DNA of 64,000 bases, taken from assembly GCA_934085825.1 (NCBI GenBank), contig CAKOHR010000001.1, forward strand, positions 124,001 to 188,000. The letters are read 5' to 3'. The notes beneath the pieces were generated by a model, which saw nothing but the letters and a program-made list of their open reading frames with translations, did not search any database and was not told the DNA's origin. How positions within the stretch are numbered: the stretch's first letter is position 1; each line of letters begins with the position of its first letter. This DNA is from an uncultured Bacilli bacterium (GTDB lineage: Bacteria; Bacillota_I; Bacilli_A; RF39; UBA660). The position numbers and the translations under genes were made by a program. Of the stretch, positions 38,487 to 47,301 are shown in pieces.

Positions 38487-39038
38487 ATGAAATGGTGGAT
38501 AATATTAATTATAGTTTTAGTCCTAATAATACTTTGGGCAATAAGTGTGTATAATAGCTTAGTTGCCTTAAGAAATAGAGTTAAAGACCAATGGGCTCAA
38601 ATTGACGTTCAACTAAAAAGAAGATTTGATTTAATACCAAATTTAGTAGAAACTGTTAAAGGTTATACTAAACATGAATCTGAAACACTTGAAGCTGTAA
38701 TTAAAGCTCGTAATACTTATGTTTCTGCTACTGTTCCTGAAGAACAAATGAAAGCTGATGGAGAACTTACACAAGCAATTTCAAAATTATTTGCATTAAC
38801 TGAAAGTTACCCAGATTTAAAAGCAAATACAAATTTTCAAGCTTTACAACAAGAACTTACAGAAACTGAAAGTAAAATTGCTGCAGCACGTCAATTTTAT
38901 AATGATACTGTAATGGTTTATAACAATAAAGTATCTATGGTGCCAAGTAATATTATTGCAAGTTTATTTAAGTTTAACAAAGAAGCTTTCTTTGAAGCAA
39001 ATGAAACAGAACGACAAAATGTTCAAGTTAAATTCTAA
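38487..39038 (+). CDS. lemA: LemA family protein
   Basis: 183 residues with an N-terminal membrane helix (3-22) and a helical bundle. [37 protein letters not shown] and a helix-rich EEQMKAD...LPS-type body define LemA. The function is not settled; in many Firmicutes it is paired with the DUF2207 gene, as here 40 bases downstream. AAGGAGGAT lies at good spacing before ATG 38487. Confidence 0.95.
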   Translation: MKWWIILIIVLVLIILWAISVYNSLVALRNRVKDQWAQIDVQLKRRFDLIPNLVETVKGYTKHESETLEAVIKARNTYVSATVPEEQMKADGELTQAISKLFALTESYPDLKANTNFQALQQELTETESKIAAARQFYNDTVMVYNNKVSMVPSNIIASLFKFNKEAFFEANETERQNVQVKF

Positions 39039-39059
39039 GACGTTCTAAACGTCTTTTTT
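39037..39059 (+). terminator. Intrinsic terminator between lemA and the DUF2207 gene
   Basis: AAGACGTT (39037-39044) pairs perfectly with AACGTCTT (39048-39055), followed by T. It begins at the lemA stop and may attenuate rather than block the next gene, which lies 20 bases on. Confidence 0.75.
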
Positions 39060-39078
39060 AATATTAATGAGGTGAGTT

Positions 39079-40941
39079 ATGAAAAAAATATTAATTGCAA
39101 TTATGACATTTTTATGTTTGCCACTTGTAAGTTTAGCTGCGGATTATGATATAAAACATTTTTATATTGATGCAAGCATACAAGAAAATGGTGACATGAA
39201 TGTTGAAGAATTAATTGTATTAAAGGGAACATTTAATGGGTATGAAAGAGATATTCTTTATCAAAGTGATTATGATGATTATAATGCTAGTAATATAGAA
39301 AATTTAAATATCTATGCTAAACATGTAAGTAATGTTTCTTTTGATACTTTTGCAGAAGGTTTTGATTTGTTTGATAAAGTAAGTTATGCAAATAATAGGG
39401 ATATGAGTAAATATATTTTAACTGATTTAGATCAAGGAATTAGAGTTAGAATGTATTATTCTACCGAAAGTGAAAGTACGGCATTTTTAATTAAGTATAC
39501 TTTGAAGGATGTTGGAATAGCCCATAATGATGTTATTGAATATTATTGGAATTTTTTAGGTACTGGGTTTGAAGATGATATTAAAGATTTGCAAATTAGA
39601 GTAAATTATCCAACTAAAATGAAAAAGGAAGACTTTAGTTGGTGGTTTCATGGTCCACTTACTGGTTCATCTGATATTGTAGATGTAAGTAATAATTATA
39701 CAAGTGTTTTAGCTAAAGTTAAAGAATTAGATGCTGGAACAGCTGTTGATTTTAGAACGTTGTTGCCCAAGGATGGATTTGATGGAAGTTTATTTTCTAA
39801 AATAAACAATGATGATGTTAAGGATAGCATTATAGAAAGTGAAGATGCGATAGTTGCTAAAGATAATGCTTTAAGAAAAAAATATAGAGCTTATTTTTAC
39901 ACAATTGAAGGCTTATCAATTGGTTATTATGTTCTTTTAATAGGTTTATGGATTTATGTTTATAAAAAATATGATAAGGAAAGAAAACCTAAATTTGTAG
40001 GTGAATATAATAGAGAATTTATTGATGATTATAATGTTGAAGTAATAGATTATTTAATGAATAGTACTATAACACCTAATGCTATGAGTGCATCACTTAT
40101 GAATTTAATTTATAAGAAAAATGTTAGTGTAGAAAAATTACCTGAACAAAAAAATAATTATAAATTTACTTTAATTAATAGAGATAATTTAAATGATACA
40201 GAAAATTGCTTGGTAGATTTTCTTTTTACAACGGTTGGTAGTAATAATGAATTTACAACGAAAGAATTAAAGTCATATGCTTCATCTACAAAAACTTGTA
40301 ATACTTTTATGAACACTTATACAAAGTGGAAAAATAAAGTTATTGAGGATGGAAAAAAACAAGGCTTTTTTGATAAATTATCTGGCAGATATGGTTATGG
40401 TTTCTTTGTGTTATTCCTAGCTTTTGCAATTTATTTTATGAGTGTTATATTTAATGTTAGATTATTTTTGGTTAATACTTTAATATTTACAGCAATTATT
40501 TTTATAGTTTATATTGGTACAATTCAAAGAAAAAGTGAAAAGGGAATTGAACATTATACTAGATGGAAAGCATTTAAAAAATTCTTGAATGACTTTGGTA
40601 CATTTGATACTAAAGAATTACCAGAAATAATTTTATGGGAAAGATATTTAGTTTATGCAACTATCTTTGGTCTTGCTAAAAAAGTTCAAAAAGATATGAA
40701 TGTTAAAATTAAAGAGTTAGAGATCGGAGATGTATATTATGGAAATAATTATATTTTTATTAATGATTTTGATATGACAAATATAATTAGTTCAACACTT
40801 AACGAAGCTTATCATGGGGCTCAAACTACTATTAATAGAGAAATGGCTAGTTCATCAAGTGGTTCTTTCGGTGGTCATGGTGGAGGATTTTCATCAGGCG
40901 GCGGCTTTGGTGGCGGCGGCGGTGGAGGTCGAGGTTTCTAA
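39079..40941 (+). CDS. DUF2207 family membrane protein
   Basis: 620 residues. It has a signal-like start (KKILIAIMTFLCLPLVSLAA), an extracytoplasmic beta domain to about residue 265, a membrane helix near 275-295, a cytoplasmic segment, two helices near 435-475, and a C-terminal Ser/Gly-rich tail with GGGFGGGGGGGRGF. This layout and the LemA gene upstream are typical of the YPTV/DUF2207 family. The role is not known, possibly envelope-related. The glycine tail uses GGC codons and forms a short G+C-rich patch. Confidence 0.9.
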   Translation: MKKILIAIMTFLCLPLVSLAADYDIKHFYIDASIQENGDMNVEELIVLKGTFNGYERDILYQSDYDDYNASNIENLNIYAKHVSNVSFDTFAEGFDLFDKVSYANNRDMSKYILTDLDQGIRVRMYYSTESESTAFLIKYTLKDVGIAHNDVIEYYWNFLGTGFEDDIKDLQIRVNYPTKMKKEDFSWWFHGPLTGSSDIVDVSNNYTSVLAKVKELDAGTAVDFRTLLPKDGFDGSLFSKINNDDVKDSIIESEDAIVAKDNALRKKYRAYFYTIEGLSIGYYVLLIGLWIYVYKKYDKERKPKFVGEYNREFIDDYNVEVIDYLMNSTITPNAMSASLMNLIYKKNVSVEKLPEQKNNYKFTLINRDNLNDTENCLVDFLFTTVGSNNEFTTKELKSYASSTKTCNTFMNTYTKWKNKVIEDGKKQGFFDKLSGRYGYGFFVLFLAFAIYFMSVIFNVRLFLVNTLIFTAIIFIVYIGTIQRKSEKGIEHYTRWKAFKKFLNDFGTFDTKELPEIILWERYLVYATIFGLAKKVQKDMNVKIKELEIGDVYYGNNYIFINDFDMTNIISSTLNEAYHGAQTTINREMASSSSGSFGGHGGGFSSGGGFGGGGGGGRGF

Positions 40942-40978
40942 AAAAACTTTACACTTATTTTACTAGGCTGCGCAGATT

Positions 40979-41030
40979 AGCTTGTAACCTTTTGGCATGT
41001 TTTGTCGAAAGTGTTGCAAGCTATTTTTTT
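40979..41030 (+). terminator. Large hairpin terminator
   Basis: AGCTTGTAAC (40979-40988) pairs with GTTGCAAGCT (41013-41022) around a 24-base loop, then eight T. The loop is long for a simple terminator, so a small RNA 3' end is possible. Confidence 0.65.
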
Positions 41031-41107
41031 TGTTTTTATAATAAATTAATTAAGGAAGGTTTATGGAGAAAGGTGACGTTGTTACTAAAAAAGTTAGGAG
41101 ATGTAAT

Positions 41108-41676
41108 ATGAATTATTATAATGAAATAAAAACAGAAATATTAAATAATGAAATAATTAAAAGAGTAAAAGACTATTCAAAAAGTAGAAGTGATTTAAGG
41201 ACATATTATAATGTTGGAAGACTTTTAAGTGAAGTAGGGAAACATTATGGAGAAGGAATTATTAAAGAGTATTCTGAAAGATTAAGCAAAGAATTATATA
41301 AAAAATATAACATTTTATCTTTATGAAAAAATTTTATCATTTGTTTCAAAAATTTATTCTTGAGGATATACCAGCTTTTTTAAAAGAACTTGGTAACTTG
41401 TTTAGTTTTATATCAAATGAATATCCAATAAAAATAGGTGATAGATATAATTATATTGATTTGCTTTTATACAATATTGAATTTAATTGTTATGTAGTTG
41501 TAGAATTAAAAAATATAGGTCAAATAGATGTTTATATGAATTATATAGATAAAAATTTAAAAAAGTTAACACATGATAAAACAATAGGTATAATTTTATG
41601 TAAAAAAGCTAATAGATTTATTATGGAATATTGTAGCGATGAAAGAATAACAGTAAAAGAATATTCTTTAACGTAA
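41108..41676 (+). pseudogene. Truncated YhcG/DUF1016 PD-(D/E)XK nuclease gene
   Basis: The first frame (41108-41326; ATG after AGGAGA) has the DUF1016 N-terminus: LRTYYNVGRLLSEVGKHYGEGI. The second frame (41323-41676) begins MKKFYHLFQK, which should follow directly, then jumps to the nuclease domain with DRYNYIDLLLYN, CYVVVELKN and KTIGIILCKKANRFIMEY. The two are offset by a frameshift near 41320, and the middle of the protein (about 150-200 residues in full-length relatives) is missing. The active-site-like D, E and K residues remain. Probably inactive. Confidence 0.8.
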
Positions 41677-41708
41677 AAAAATGTTATGTGTGTCATAACA
41701 TTTTTTTT
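41675..41708. terminator. Bidirectional terminator
   Basis: AAAAATGTTATG pairs with CATAACATTTTT, with A run on one side and T run on the other. It lies between convergent genes and overlaps the capA stop. Confidence 0.8.
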
Positions 41709-42939
41709 AGTTTGCTCTGGATCCGAGAGCTGCAATATTTAAATTTTCTCCCATTGCAGTGAGAATACCAGAATATTTTTTGTAAAGTCTTTCATAATCC
41801 TTTAGATATGAATCATCAGTCATCATGCTAAATGGAATAACTGTATGTCCACTGTGCCCATCAGCAACAAGCGGATTGCCTTTATATTTTGTAAATATTA
41901 ACTCGCCACCTAAATTATCAAATGTCATTTTTACTTCTTTATCCTTAGTGACAGTTTTGGTTATATCTAGTGTAGCCATAAACCCAATAAGTTTGTTCCA
42001 ATCACCATTTGTTCCACCATATTGATTAGATATAAAATTACCTAATGAGTACATTACAATAGTATTGTTAATTTTAGTTATTGGTTGAAGTATATGGGGA
42101 TGATTTCCAATAATAATATCAACTCCGAGAGATGATAAATATTCTGCAATTTCTTTTTCTTCATCATTTGGCATGTCAATATATTCAATTCCCCAGTGCA
42201 TAGCAACTATTAAAACATCAACTTTATCCCTAACTGCTTCTATATCTTTTTTTACTTGCTCTTTATCATAAACATTTAATAGATAGCTTTTTCCTGTTGG
42301 AGTACTTAAACCGTTAGTTTTAGTGGTATATGATAACATTGTATATGTAATGTTATTTTTTTCTTTAATTATATAATTATTTCTCATTTCTTCTGAATCA
42401 TTCATACCACTATATAACATGTCTGTTGTTTTAAAGTATTTTATTGTGTTAAGAATTCCTTTTTCACCTTTGTCTAGGGAATGATTAGATGCTAGTGATA
42501 CAGTGTTAAAACCTACAGAGCGCATAGCATCAACATAAGCACTGGGAGTATAGAACATAGGGTAACCGGAGTATGCGATTGATTCATCTCCAGTTGGAGT
42601 TTCTTGATTGTAATATGCTATATCATAATCTTTAACTATATCTTTTACATATTTAACAGAATCGGTAAAATCATAAGTTCCATTTTTATAATAATTTTGA
42701 TATATTACACTATGAATTAATCCATCACCAGTTGCTAGTAATTTTAATTTGTAAATTTCATCTTTAGGTTCTGTTTTTTTGTTGCTGCTTTTTTCATCTT
42801 TTATATTAGTTTTATTTTCATTGCTTTTAAAAATTTGATTATATCCAACATAACCTAAATAAATGATTAAAGTAGTCAAAAACATACTTAAAAGGAATTT
42901 TATAATACTTTTTTTTAATTTCTTTTTATGTTTTGCCAT
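41707..42939 (-). CDS. capA: CapA-family (poly-gamma-glutamate/capsule synthesis type) metallophosphatase-like protein
   Basis: 410 residues. An N-terminal membrane helix (about 10-32) is followed by a Lys/Asn-rich linker and a calcineurin-type domain: LLATGDGLIHS (69-79), YYNQETPTGD, VSLASNHSLDKG, VDVLIVAMHWGIEY and DIIIGNHPHILQP carry the metal ligands of the CapA/PgsA family. The expected first motif D-x-H is changed to DGLIH. It probably acts on the outer membrane face on a peptide or glycan polymer. It starts one base after the HIT gene stop, so the two are co-translated. The link between the two functions is unclear. Confidence 0.87.
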   Translation of the reverse strand: MAKHKKKLKKSIIKFLLSMFLTTLIIYLGYVGYNQIFKSNENKTNIKDEKSSNKKTEPKDEIYKLKLLATGDGLIHSVIYQNYYKNGTYDFTDSVKYVKDIVKDYDIAYYNQETPTGDESIAYSGYPMFYTPSAYVDAMRSVGFNTVSLASNHSLDKGEKGILNTIKYFKTTDMLYSGMNDSEEMRNNYIIKEKNNITYTMLSYTTKTNGLSTPTGKSYLLNVYDKEQVKKDIEAVRDKVDVLIVAMHWGIEYIDMPNDEEKEIAEYLSSLGVDIIIGNHPHILQPITKINNTIVMYSLGNFISNQYGGTNGDWNKLIGFMATLDITKTVTKDKEVKMTFDNLGGELIFTKYKGNPLVADGHSGHTVIPFSMMTDDSYLKDYERLYKKYSGILTAMGENLNIAALGSRAN

Positions 42940-42940
42940 A

Positions 42941-43312
42941 TTAATCCTTAAGAATGTTATAAACTTCTTCTTTGTCTAAATTATGTGTTTTATGCATAAA
43001 ATCTGGAAGCAAATGTAAATGAATATGTTTGATGACTTGAGCATCACCATAATTAAATAATAAAGTAAGAGCACTTTTATCAAGTTTAAACATTAGATTT
43101 TTAGTTTCTTTTTTTGCTGCTTTAAACATTTTTACTAAAATATCGTCTGGAACTTCATAAATATCTTCATAGTGCTTTTTGGGAATAACTAGTGTATGTC
43201 CATCTGTATCAGGATATGCATCTAATATTACCATTAAATCTTTGTCTTCATAAAGAATTTTTGAAGGAACTTCCTTCCTTGCAATTTTGCAAAATAAACA
43301 ATTATCATTCAT
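42941..43312 (-). CDS. HIT family nucleotide hydrolase/transferase
   Basis: 123 residues. The histidine triad H96-I-H98-L-H100 in KHIHLHLLPDF and the N-terminal CLFCKI and DGHTLVIPKKH segments define the HIT family (Hint/protein kinase C inhibitor type), which hydrolyses nucleoside phosphoramidates or dinucleoside polyphosphates. It is first in a two-gene minus-strand operon with capA. A probable promoter lies upstream on the minus strand: TTTACA and TATACT with 18-bp spacing, in the 70-base gap shared with cotE. Confidence 0.92.
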   Translation of the reverse strand: MNDNCLFCKIARKEVPSKILYEDKDLMVILDAYPDTDGHTLVIPKKHYEDIYEVPDDILVKMFKAAKKETKNLMFKLDKSALTLLFNYGDAQVIKHIHLHLLPDFMHKTHNLDKEEVYNILKD

Positions 43313-43392
43313 AATATCACCAAAACAAGTATATCAAATCTTGTGTACTTTTGTAAAGTGATTGCATATACTTAATTAGGAGCGTGATTAAT

Positions 43393-43926
43393 TTGTCTAG
43401 TTTTAAAGAAATAGTTACTAAGGCTGTGATTGGCAAAGCAAAGAAAACAAATAGCAATTCATTTACTTTAACACCGGAAGAAGTGCCTAATACTGTGTTG
43501 GGCTGTTGGGTTATAAATCATTCATTTAATGGTGTCAAAAGTAAAACTGGGGCAGTTTCTATTAATGGTAATTTTGATGTTAATGTTTGGTATTCTTATG
43601 ATACTGATAAAAAAACTGCGGTTACAACACAAAAATTTAGTTATACCGATATTTTAAATGTTCCACTTAAAAATGATTCTAATATGGATGGTGCTAGTGA
43701 AATAATTGTAAGATGTTTGAAACAACCTACTGTGTCAAATGTCAAGATTGAGAATGGTAATGTGTTACTTGATATTGAAAAGGAAATGGGTGTAGAAATT
43801 GTTGGGGATGCAAAAGTTAAAATAAGTGTTGAAGATGACTATGATGATTATGATGAAATTGTTGATGAAGAAGATATGGATGAAATAGTGGAAAATGTAG
43901 ATGAAAATTATTTAAATAATAATTAA
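43393..43926 (+). CDS. cotE: CotE-like outer spore coat morphogenetic protein
   Basis: 177 residues. The whole length parallels Bacillus CotE: FKEIVTKAVIGKAKK at the start, LGCWVINHSFNG near 38-49, FDVNVWYSYDTDKKTAV near 62-78, a GASEIIVRCLKQP region, GVEIVGDAKVKISVE, and a very acidic C-terminal tail. CotE assembles the outer coat around the forespore from the mother-cell side. TTG 43393 is preferred, giving a start (LSSFKEI) like the Bacillus protein; GTG 43384 is the alternative. A terminator follows. It is strong evidence of a sporulating ancestry. Confidence 0.85.
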   Translation: MSSFKEIVTKAVIGKAKKTNSNSFTLTPEEVPNTVLGCWVINHSFNGVKSKTGAVSINGNFDVNVWYSYDTDKKTAVTTQKFSYTDILNVPLKNDSNMDGASEIIVRCLKQPTVSNVKIENGNVLLDIEKEMGVEIVGDAKVKISVEDDYDDYDEIVDEEDMDEIVENVDENYLNNN

Positions 43927-43952
43927 AAGTCACCATAAAAGGTGATTTTTAT
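43925..43952 (+). terminator. Intrinsic terminator after cotE
   Basis: AAAGTCACC pairs with GGTGATTTT, followed by T. It starts within the cotE stop codon. Confidence 0.8.
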
Positions 43953-44155
43953 ATATGAGGGAAGTTATTTGCAAAAAGTTTATAGTGACTAATGAATGTT
44001 GAATGCAATGTAAGCAATTAAAAAATAACTGATTTAAAGAATTAAAAAAATTTAATTAAGGAAGTAGAATCATGTGAACTTCAAAAATGGTTTTTTAACT
44101 TTAATTTATTAAAAATTTAAGCTTTGCTCTGTGGTGTAAAAATAATGATAAAAGC
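43953..44155 (+). other. Non-coding stretch before the 44215 gene
   Basis: About 200 A+T-rich bases without a supported ORF. It holds an AAGCTTT/AAAGCTT inverted pair (about 44120-44157) around a 30-base loop just before the promoter. Confidence 0.5.
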
Positions 44156-44185
44156 TTGACAATTTAGCATATGCTAAAGTATAAT
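44156..44185 (+). promoter_or_regulatory. Promoter with perfect 16-bp palindromic operator in the spacer
   Basis: -35 TTGACA (44156-44161), 18-bp spacer, -10 TATAAT (44180-44185). The spacer contains the perfect palindrome TTTAGCATATGCTAAA (44163-44178). A dimeric repressor bound there would block polymerase. Confidence 0.85.
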
Positions 44186-44214
44186 TTTGTTAGGTTAATA
44201 AAAGGAGGATGCAC

Positions 44215-45420
44215 ATGAGGTTAAGATTTAAGTCTGCACTTAGTTTTATATTTTTACTCATAGCGGTTTGTGCATTTTTGGGTGTCGGTTATGTGTTTTA
44301 TGATAAAATAAGTAATGATTCTGATATTGTAGTTGATGGTAAAATAACAATTAATTATTTAAGTGGCAAAAAATTTGCTTTGAATGGCAATGATGAAGTA
44401 TCTTTTTCAGTAACTAATAATGATATGGAAACTAAGTATTACTATATACAATTGACAGATATTTATGCTAAAGATGTGTCTTATGAATTGACTTCATCTG
44501 ATAATTTAAAAATTACTAACGAATTAAAGTCAGAAATTATTTCTAACCAAGTATCTATAAATCCTCAAGAAACTGTTAATTATACGATTAAATTTAAAAC
44601 TAAAGATAATGAAAAGTATTCTGGTACTATTCAAATTGGTGAAAAAAATGATGAAAATAATACTTTTGCTGATGCTATACTTGCAAATAACAAAATTAAT
44701 GAAACTGGTTTAACAAAAAATGGCGAATCGGCAACTATGGATGAAGGTTTTTTGAAAAGTACAGATGATTTAGGAGAAGCTTATTATTTTAGAGGGGCTG
44801 TTTCTAATAATAATGTTAGGTTTGCTGATAAAGATTGGAAAATTGTTAAAATAAATGGTGATGGTTCTGTAAAATTGGTTTTAGATGGAACTATTGATGA
44901 ATTAAATAAATATTATGAAAATGGATATGGTTTTGAAAATAGTCAAGTTTACCAAACGTTAAATAACTGGTTTGATGTTTATTTAAATAATTATAGTGAT
45001 TATATAGCTTATTACAAATTTTGTAATGATATTGTTGCTGAAGATGAAAGTTCATATTATATTGGTTATAGTCGTGTCATTACTAATAAAATTCCAATGT
45101 ATGTTTGTTTAGGTACTAAAGTGAATTCTAAAATTGGTTTATTAACTGCAGATGAAGTATCAATGGCTGGGGCTTCTACCTCTGAAAATAAAAGTTTTTA
45201 TTTATATAGTGATAAAATTAGTAGTGCATATTATTTAATGACAGGAGCTAAATATGAAAATGATTTATATTATCCATTTTTAGTTGGACAAGATGGAAAT
45301 ATTATTACTGATACTTCAGGAAATCTACTTAGAGCTGTTAGACCTGTTATTAATATTATAAAAAATGCAAAAGTAACTGGTGATGGTACTCTTCAAAATC
45401 CATATCAGATTGTAACTTAA
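44215..45420 (+). CDS. Membrane-anchored surface protein with DUF6273-like C-terminus
   Basis: 401 residues. The N-terminal helix (about 7-28; FIFLLIAVCAFLGVGYVFY) anchors it; residues about 30-150 are a beta-sandwich region (VSFSVTNNDMETKYYYIQL) like the TasA/camelysin type. From about 185, AYYFRGAVSNNNVRFADKDW and KINGDGSVKLVL begin a C-terminal domain ending LLRAVRPVINI and GDGTLQNPYQIV, the same closing pattern as the proteins at 36613 and 50272. ATG 44215 lies 6 bases after GGAGG; ATG 44209 touches it. It is controlled by a promoter with a palindromic operator and lacks the 25-bp element of its relatives. Confidence 0.72.
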   Translation: MRLRFKSALSFIFLLIAVCAFLGVGYVFYDKISNDSDIVVDGKITINYLSGKKFALNGNDEVSFSVTNNDMETKYYYIQLTDIYAKDVSYELTSSDNLKITNELKSEIISNQVSINPQETVNYTIKFKTKDNEKYSGTIQIGEKNDENNTFADAILANNKINETGLTKNGESATMDEGFLKSTDDLGEAYYFRGAVSNNNVRFADKDWKIVKINGDGSVKLVLDGTIDELNKYYENGYGFENSQVYQTLNNWFDVYLNNYSDYIAYYKFCNDIVAEDESSYYIGYSRVITNKIPMYVCLGTKVNSKIGLLTADEVSMAGASTSENKSFYLYSDKISSAYYLMTGAKYENDLYYPFLVGQDGNIITDTSGNLLRAVRPVINIIKNAKVTGDGTLQNPYQIVT

Positions 45421-45446
45421 GAATTAATTTTCTTAAGTTTTTTTTG
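45414..45446 (+). terminator. Intrinsic terminator overlapping the stop codon
   Basis: AACTTAAGAA (45414-45423) pairs perfectly with TTCTTAAGTT (45430-45439), followed by T; the TAA stop is part of the stem. The T run leads into the next -35. Confidence 0.85.
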
Positions 45447-45506
45447 ACATTTGACATCTTTGATGCTATAATAAATGTCAATATTTGACGTTTTACTGTG
45501 TCAAAT
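45444..45506 (+). promoter_or_regulatory. Promoter with repeated TTTGACA/TGTCAAA half-sites
   Basis: -35 TTGACA (45444-45449), 17-bp spacer, -10 TATAAT (45467-45472). TTTGAC-type half-sites occur at 45443, 45451 and 45484, with inverted copies at 45475-45481 (ATGTCAA) and 45500-45506 (GTCAAAT). The last pair forms a 7-bp inverted repeat downstream of the start site. Confidence 0.6.
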
Positions 45507-45564
45507 TTACATTTTATACTTTTTATAAGTATATATGGATAGTATAATGGAATTGGTGGTTGAG

Positions 45565-46053
45565 ATGAAAATAATAAATGATATATATAATTTTTTAAGG
45601 GCTCTTAGGTTCGTTGATATAGTTTTCTATTTTTCAATATTGATACTTATGATACTCATTGTGATTTTAATTTATTTTATAAAAATAAATAGGAATGAAG
45701 AGGATGAGAAAAACAAATTGGGGGAGACCCAAGAGATGAAAATAGCAAAGGAATTAAGAGATGGTATGAAAAGTAGTGATAAAATGATTCAATTCACAGA
45801 TTATGAAAAAGATCAGGAAGATAAGGCTATAATCAGTTATGATGAACTTTTAAATAAGGGAAATAGTAATTATGAACTTAGTTACGAAAAAGAAGAAATG
45901 CATGATGATTTATCAGTAAAGAAAGTTGACTTAGATAATTTAGTAAATAAAAGTAATAATAGAGTATCTAATTTAGAAGTTAGGGTTATTAGTTTTCAAA
46001 AGGAAGAAGCTTTTTTAGAGGCTTTAAAAAGATTACAGAAGGAATTGGGATAG
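45565..46053 (+). CDS. Hypothetical single-pass membrane protein
   Basis: 162 residues. There is one hydrophobic helix at about 17-40 (IVFYFSILILMILIVILIYFI), then a charged cytoplasmic region rich in Glu, Lys and Asp that is likely coiled or disordered. No family recognised. ATG 45565 is chosen because GGTGGTTGAG precedes it; an in-frame ATG at 45535 is possible. It is followed after 3 bases by mtaB, so it is the first gene of that operon. Confidence 0.6.
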   Translation: MKIINDIYNFLRALRFVDIVFYFSILILMILIVILIYFIKINRNEEDEKNKLGETQEMKIAKELRDGMKSSDKMIQFTDYEKDQEDKAIISYDELLNKGNSNYELSYEKEEMHDDLSVKKVDLDNLVNKSNNRVSNLEVRVISFQKEEAFLEALKRLQKELG

Positions 46054-46056
46054 GTT

Positions 46057-47301
46057 ATGAAATTTAATATAGTTACATTTGGATGCAAAGTTAATCAATA
46101 TGAATCAAATATGATGAAAGAAAGAATGCTTTCATCAAATTTTTTCTATGAAGAGGATATAAGTAAAGCAGATATTATCATTGTTAATACTTGTTCTGTT
46201 ACTAATGTTGCTGATAAAAAATGTTTAAAAATGATAAGAAAGATTAAGAGGGAATATCCAGATAGAATACTTGTAGTTGCTGGTTGTAGCAGTCAAAATA
46301 AACAAAGTGATTATGAAAACTTAGATATAGATGTACTTATTGGTAATAAAAATAAAAGTATAATAAATGAACTTGTAAAAGAATACATTGATACTAAAAA
46401 AAGATACGTAAAATTCTATGATGAAAGAAATTTAGATTTTGAAGATATGTTAATAGATGACTATAATCATGTTAGAGCTTTTATTAAGATTGAAGATGGT
46501 TGTGATAATTTTTGCTCATATTGTATTATTCCTTATGTTAGAGGTTCTGTAAGATCTAAATCTTTTGATAAAGTTATAGATGAAGCTAACCATTTAACAA
46601 AAAATGGTCATAAAGAAATAGTTTTAACAGGTATTCATACAGGACATTATGAAGATTCAGGGCATGATTTAACAGATTTAATTAATGAATTATCTAAAAT
46701 AGAAAATCTTCAAAGAATTAGAATATCTAGTATTGAAATAACTGAACTTAGTGATAAATTTTTGAATATGTTAGGTAAAAATCAAAAAGTTTGTAATCAT
46801 TTACATATTCCACTTCAAGCAGGTAGTAATGAAATTTTAAAGAGAATGAATCGTAAATATGATTTAAAATATTATGAAGATAAAATAAATAAGATAAGAA
46901 ATATAAGACCAGATATATCAATATCTACCGATATTATTGTTGGTTTTCCATATGAAACCGAAGAACTTTTTGCAAACACTTTACAATTTTCAGAAAAAAT
47001 GAAATTTAGTAAAATACATGTTTTTCCTTATTCAATTAGAAAAGGTACTGCTGCAGCTAGTATGCCTGAACAAATTTTAGAAAGTGTAAAAAAAGAGAGA
47101 GTAAGAAAATTAATGAATTTAAGTGAAAAATTAGAACAAGAATATTATAAAAAGTTTGTAGGTAAAGAAGTTGATATTTTGGTAGAAGAGGTTTATAATG
47201 GAGTAAGTGTTGGACATACAAGTAATTATTTGAAAATAGAAATAAATAAAGAATTAAATAAAAATGATATATATAAAGTTACATATAATGGAGGAAAATA
47301 A
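46057..47301 (+). CDS. mtaB: tRNA t6A37 methylthiotransferase MtaB
   Basis: Radical SAM enzyme adding a methylthio group to N6-threonylcarbamoyl-adenosine 37 of tRNA. 414 residues: N-terminal FGCKVNQYES (the first cluster cysteine), NTCSVTN and VVAGCSSQ, then the radical SAM CDNFCSYCIIPYVRG near 151-165, a TIM-barrel-like core with STDIIVGFP, and a C-terminal TRAM domain from about 360. The form CKVNQ without the MiaB-type signature, and the length, indicate the YqeV/MtaB type. A one-base TAATG overlap leads to the next gene. Confidence 0.93.
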   Translation: MKFNIVTFGCKVNQYESNMMKERMLSSNFFYEEDISKADIIIVNTCSVTNVADKKCLKMIRKIKREYPDRILVVAGCSSQNKQSDYENLDIDVLIGNKNKSIINELVKEYIDTKKRYVKFYDERNLDFEDMLIDDYNHVRAFIKIEDGCDNFCSYCIIPYVRGSVRSKSFDKVIDEANHLTKNGHKEIVLTGIHTGHYEDSGHDLTDLINELSKIENLQRIRISSIEITELSDKFLNMLGKNQKVCNHLHIPLQAGSNEILKRMNRKYDLKYYEDKINKIRNIRPDISISTDIIVGFPYETEELFANTLQFSEKMKFSKIHVFPYSIRKGTAAASMPEQILESVKKERVRKLMNLSEKLEQEYYKKFVGKEVDILVEEVYNGVSVGHTSNYLKIEINKELNKNDIYKVTYNGGK

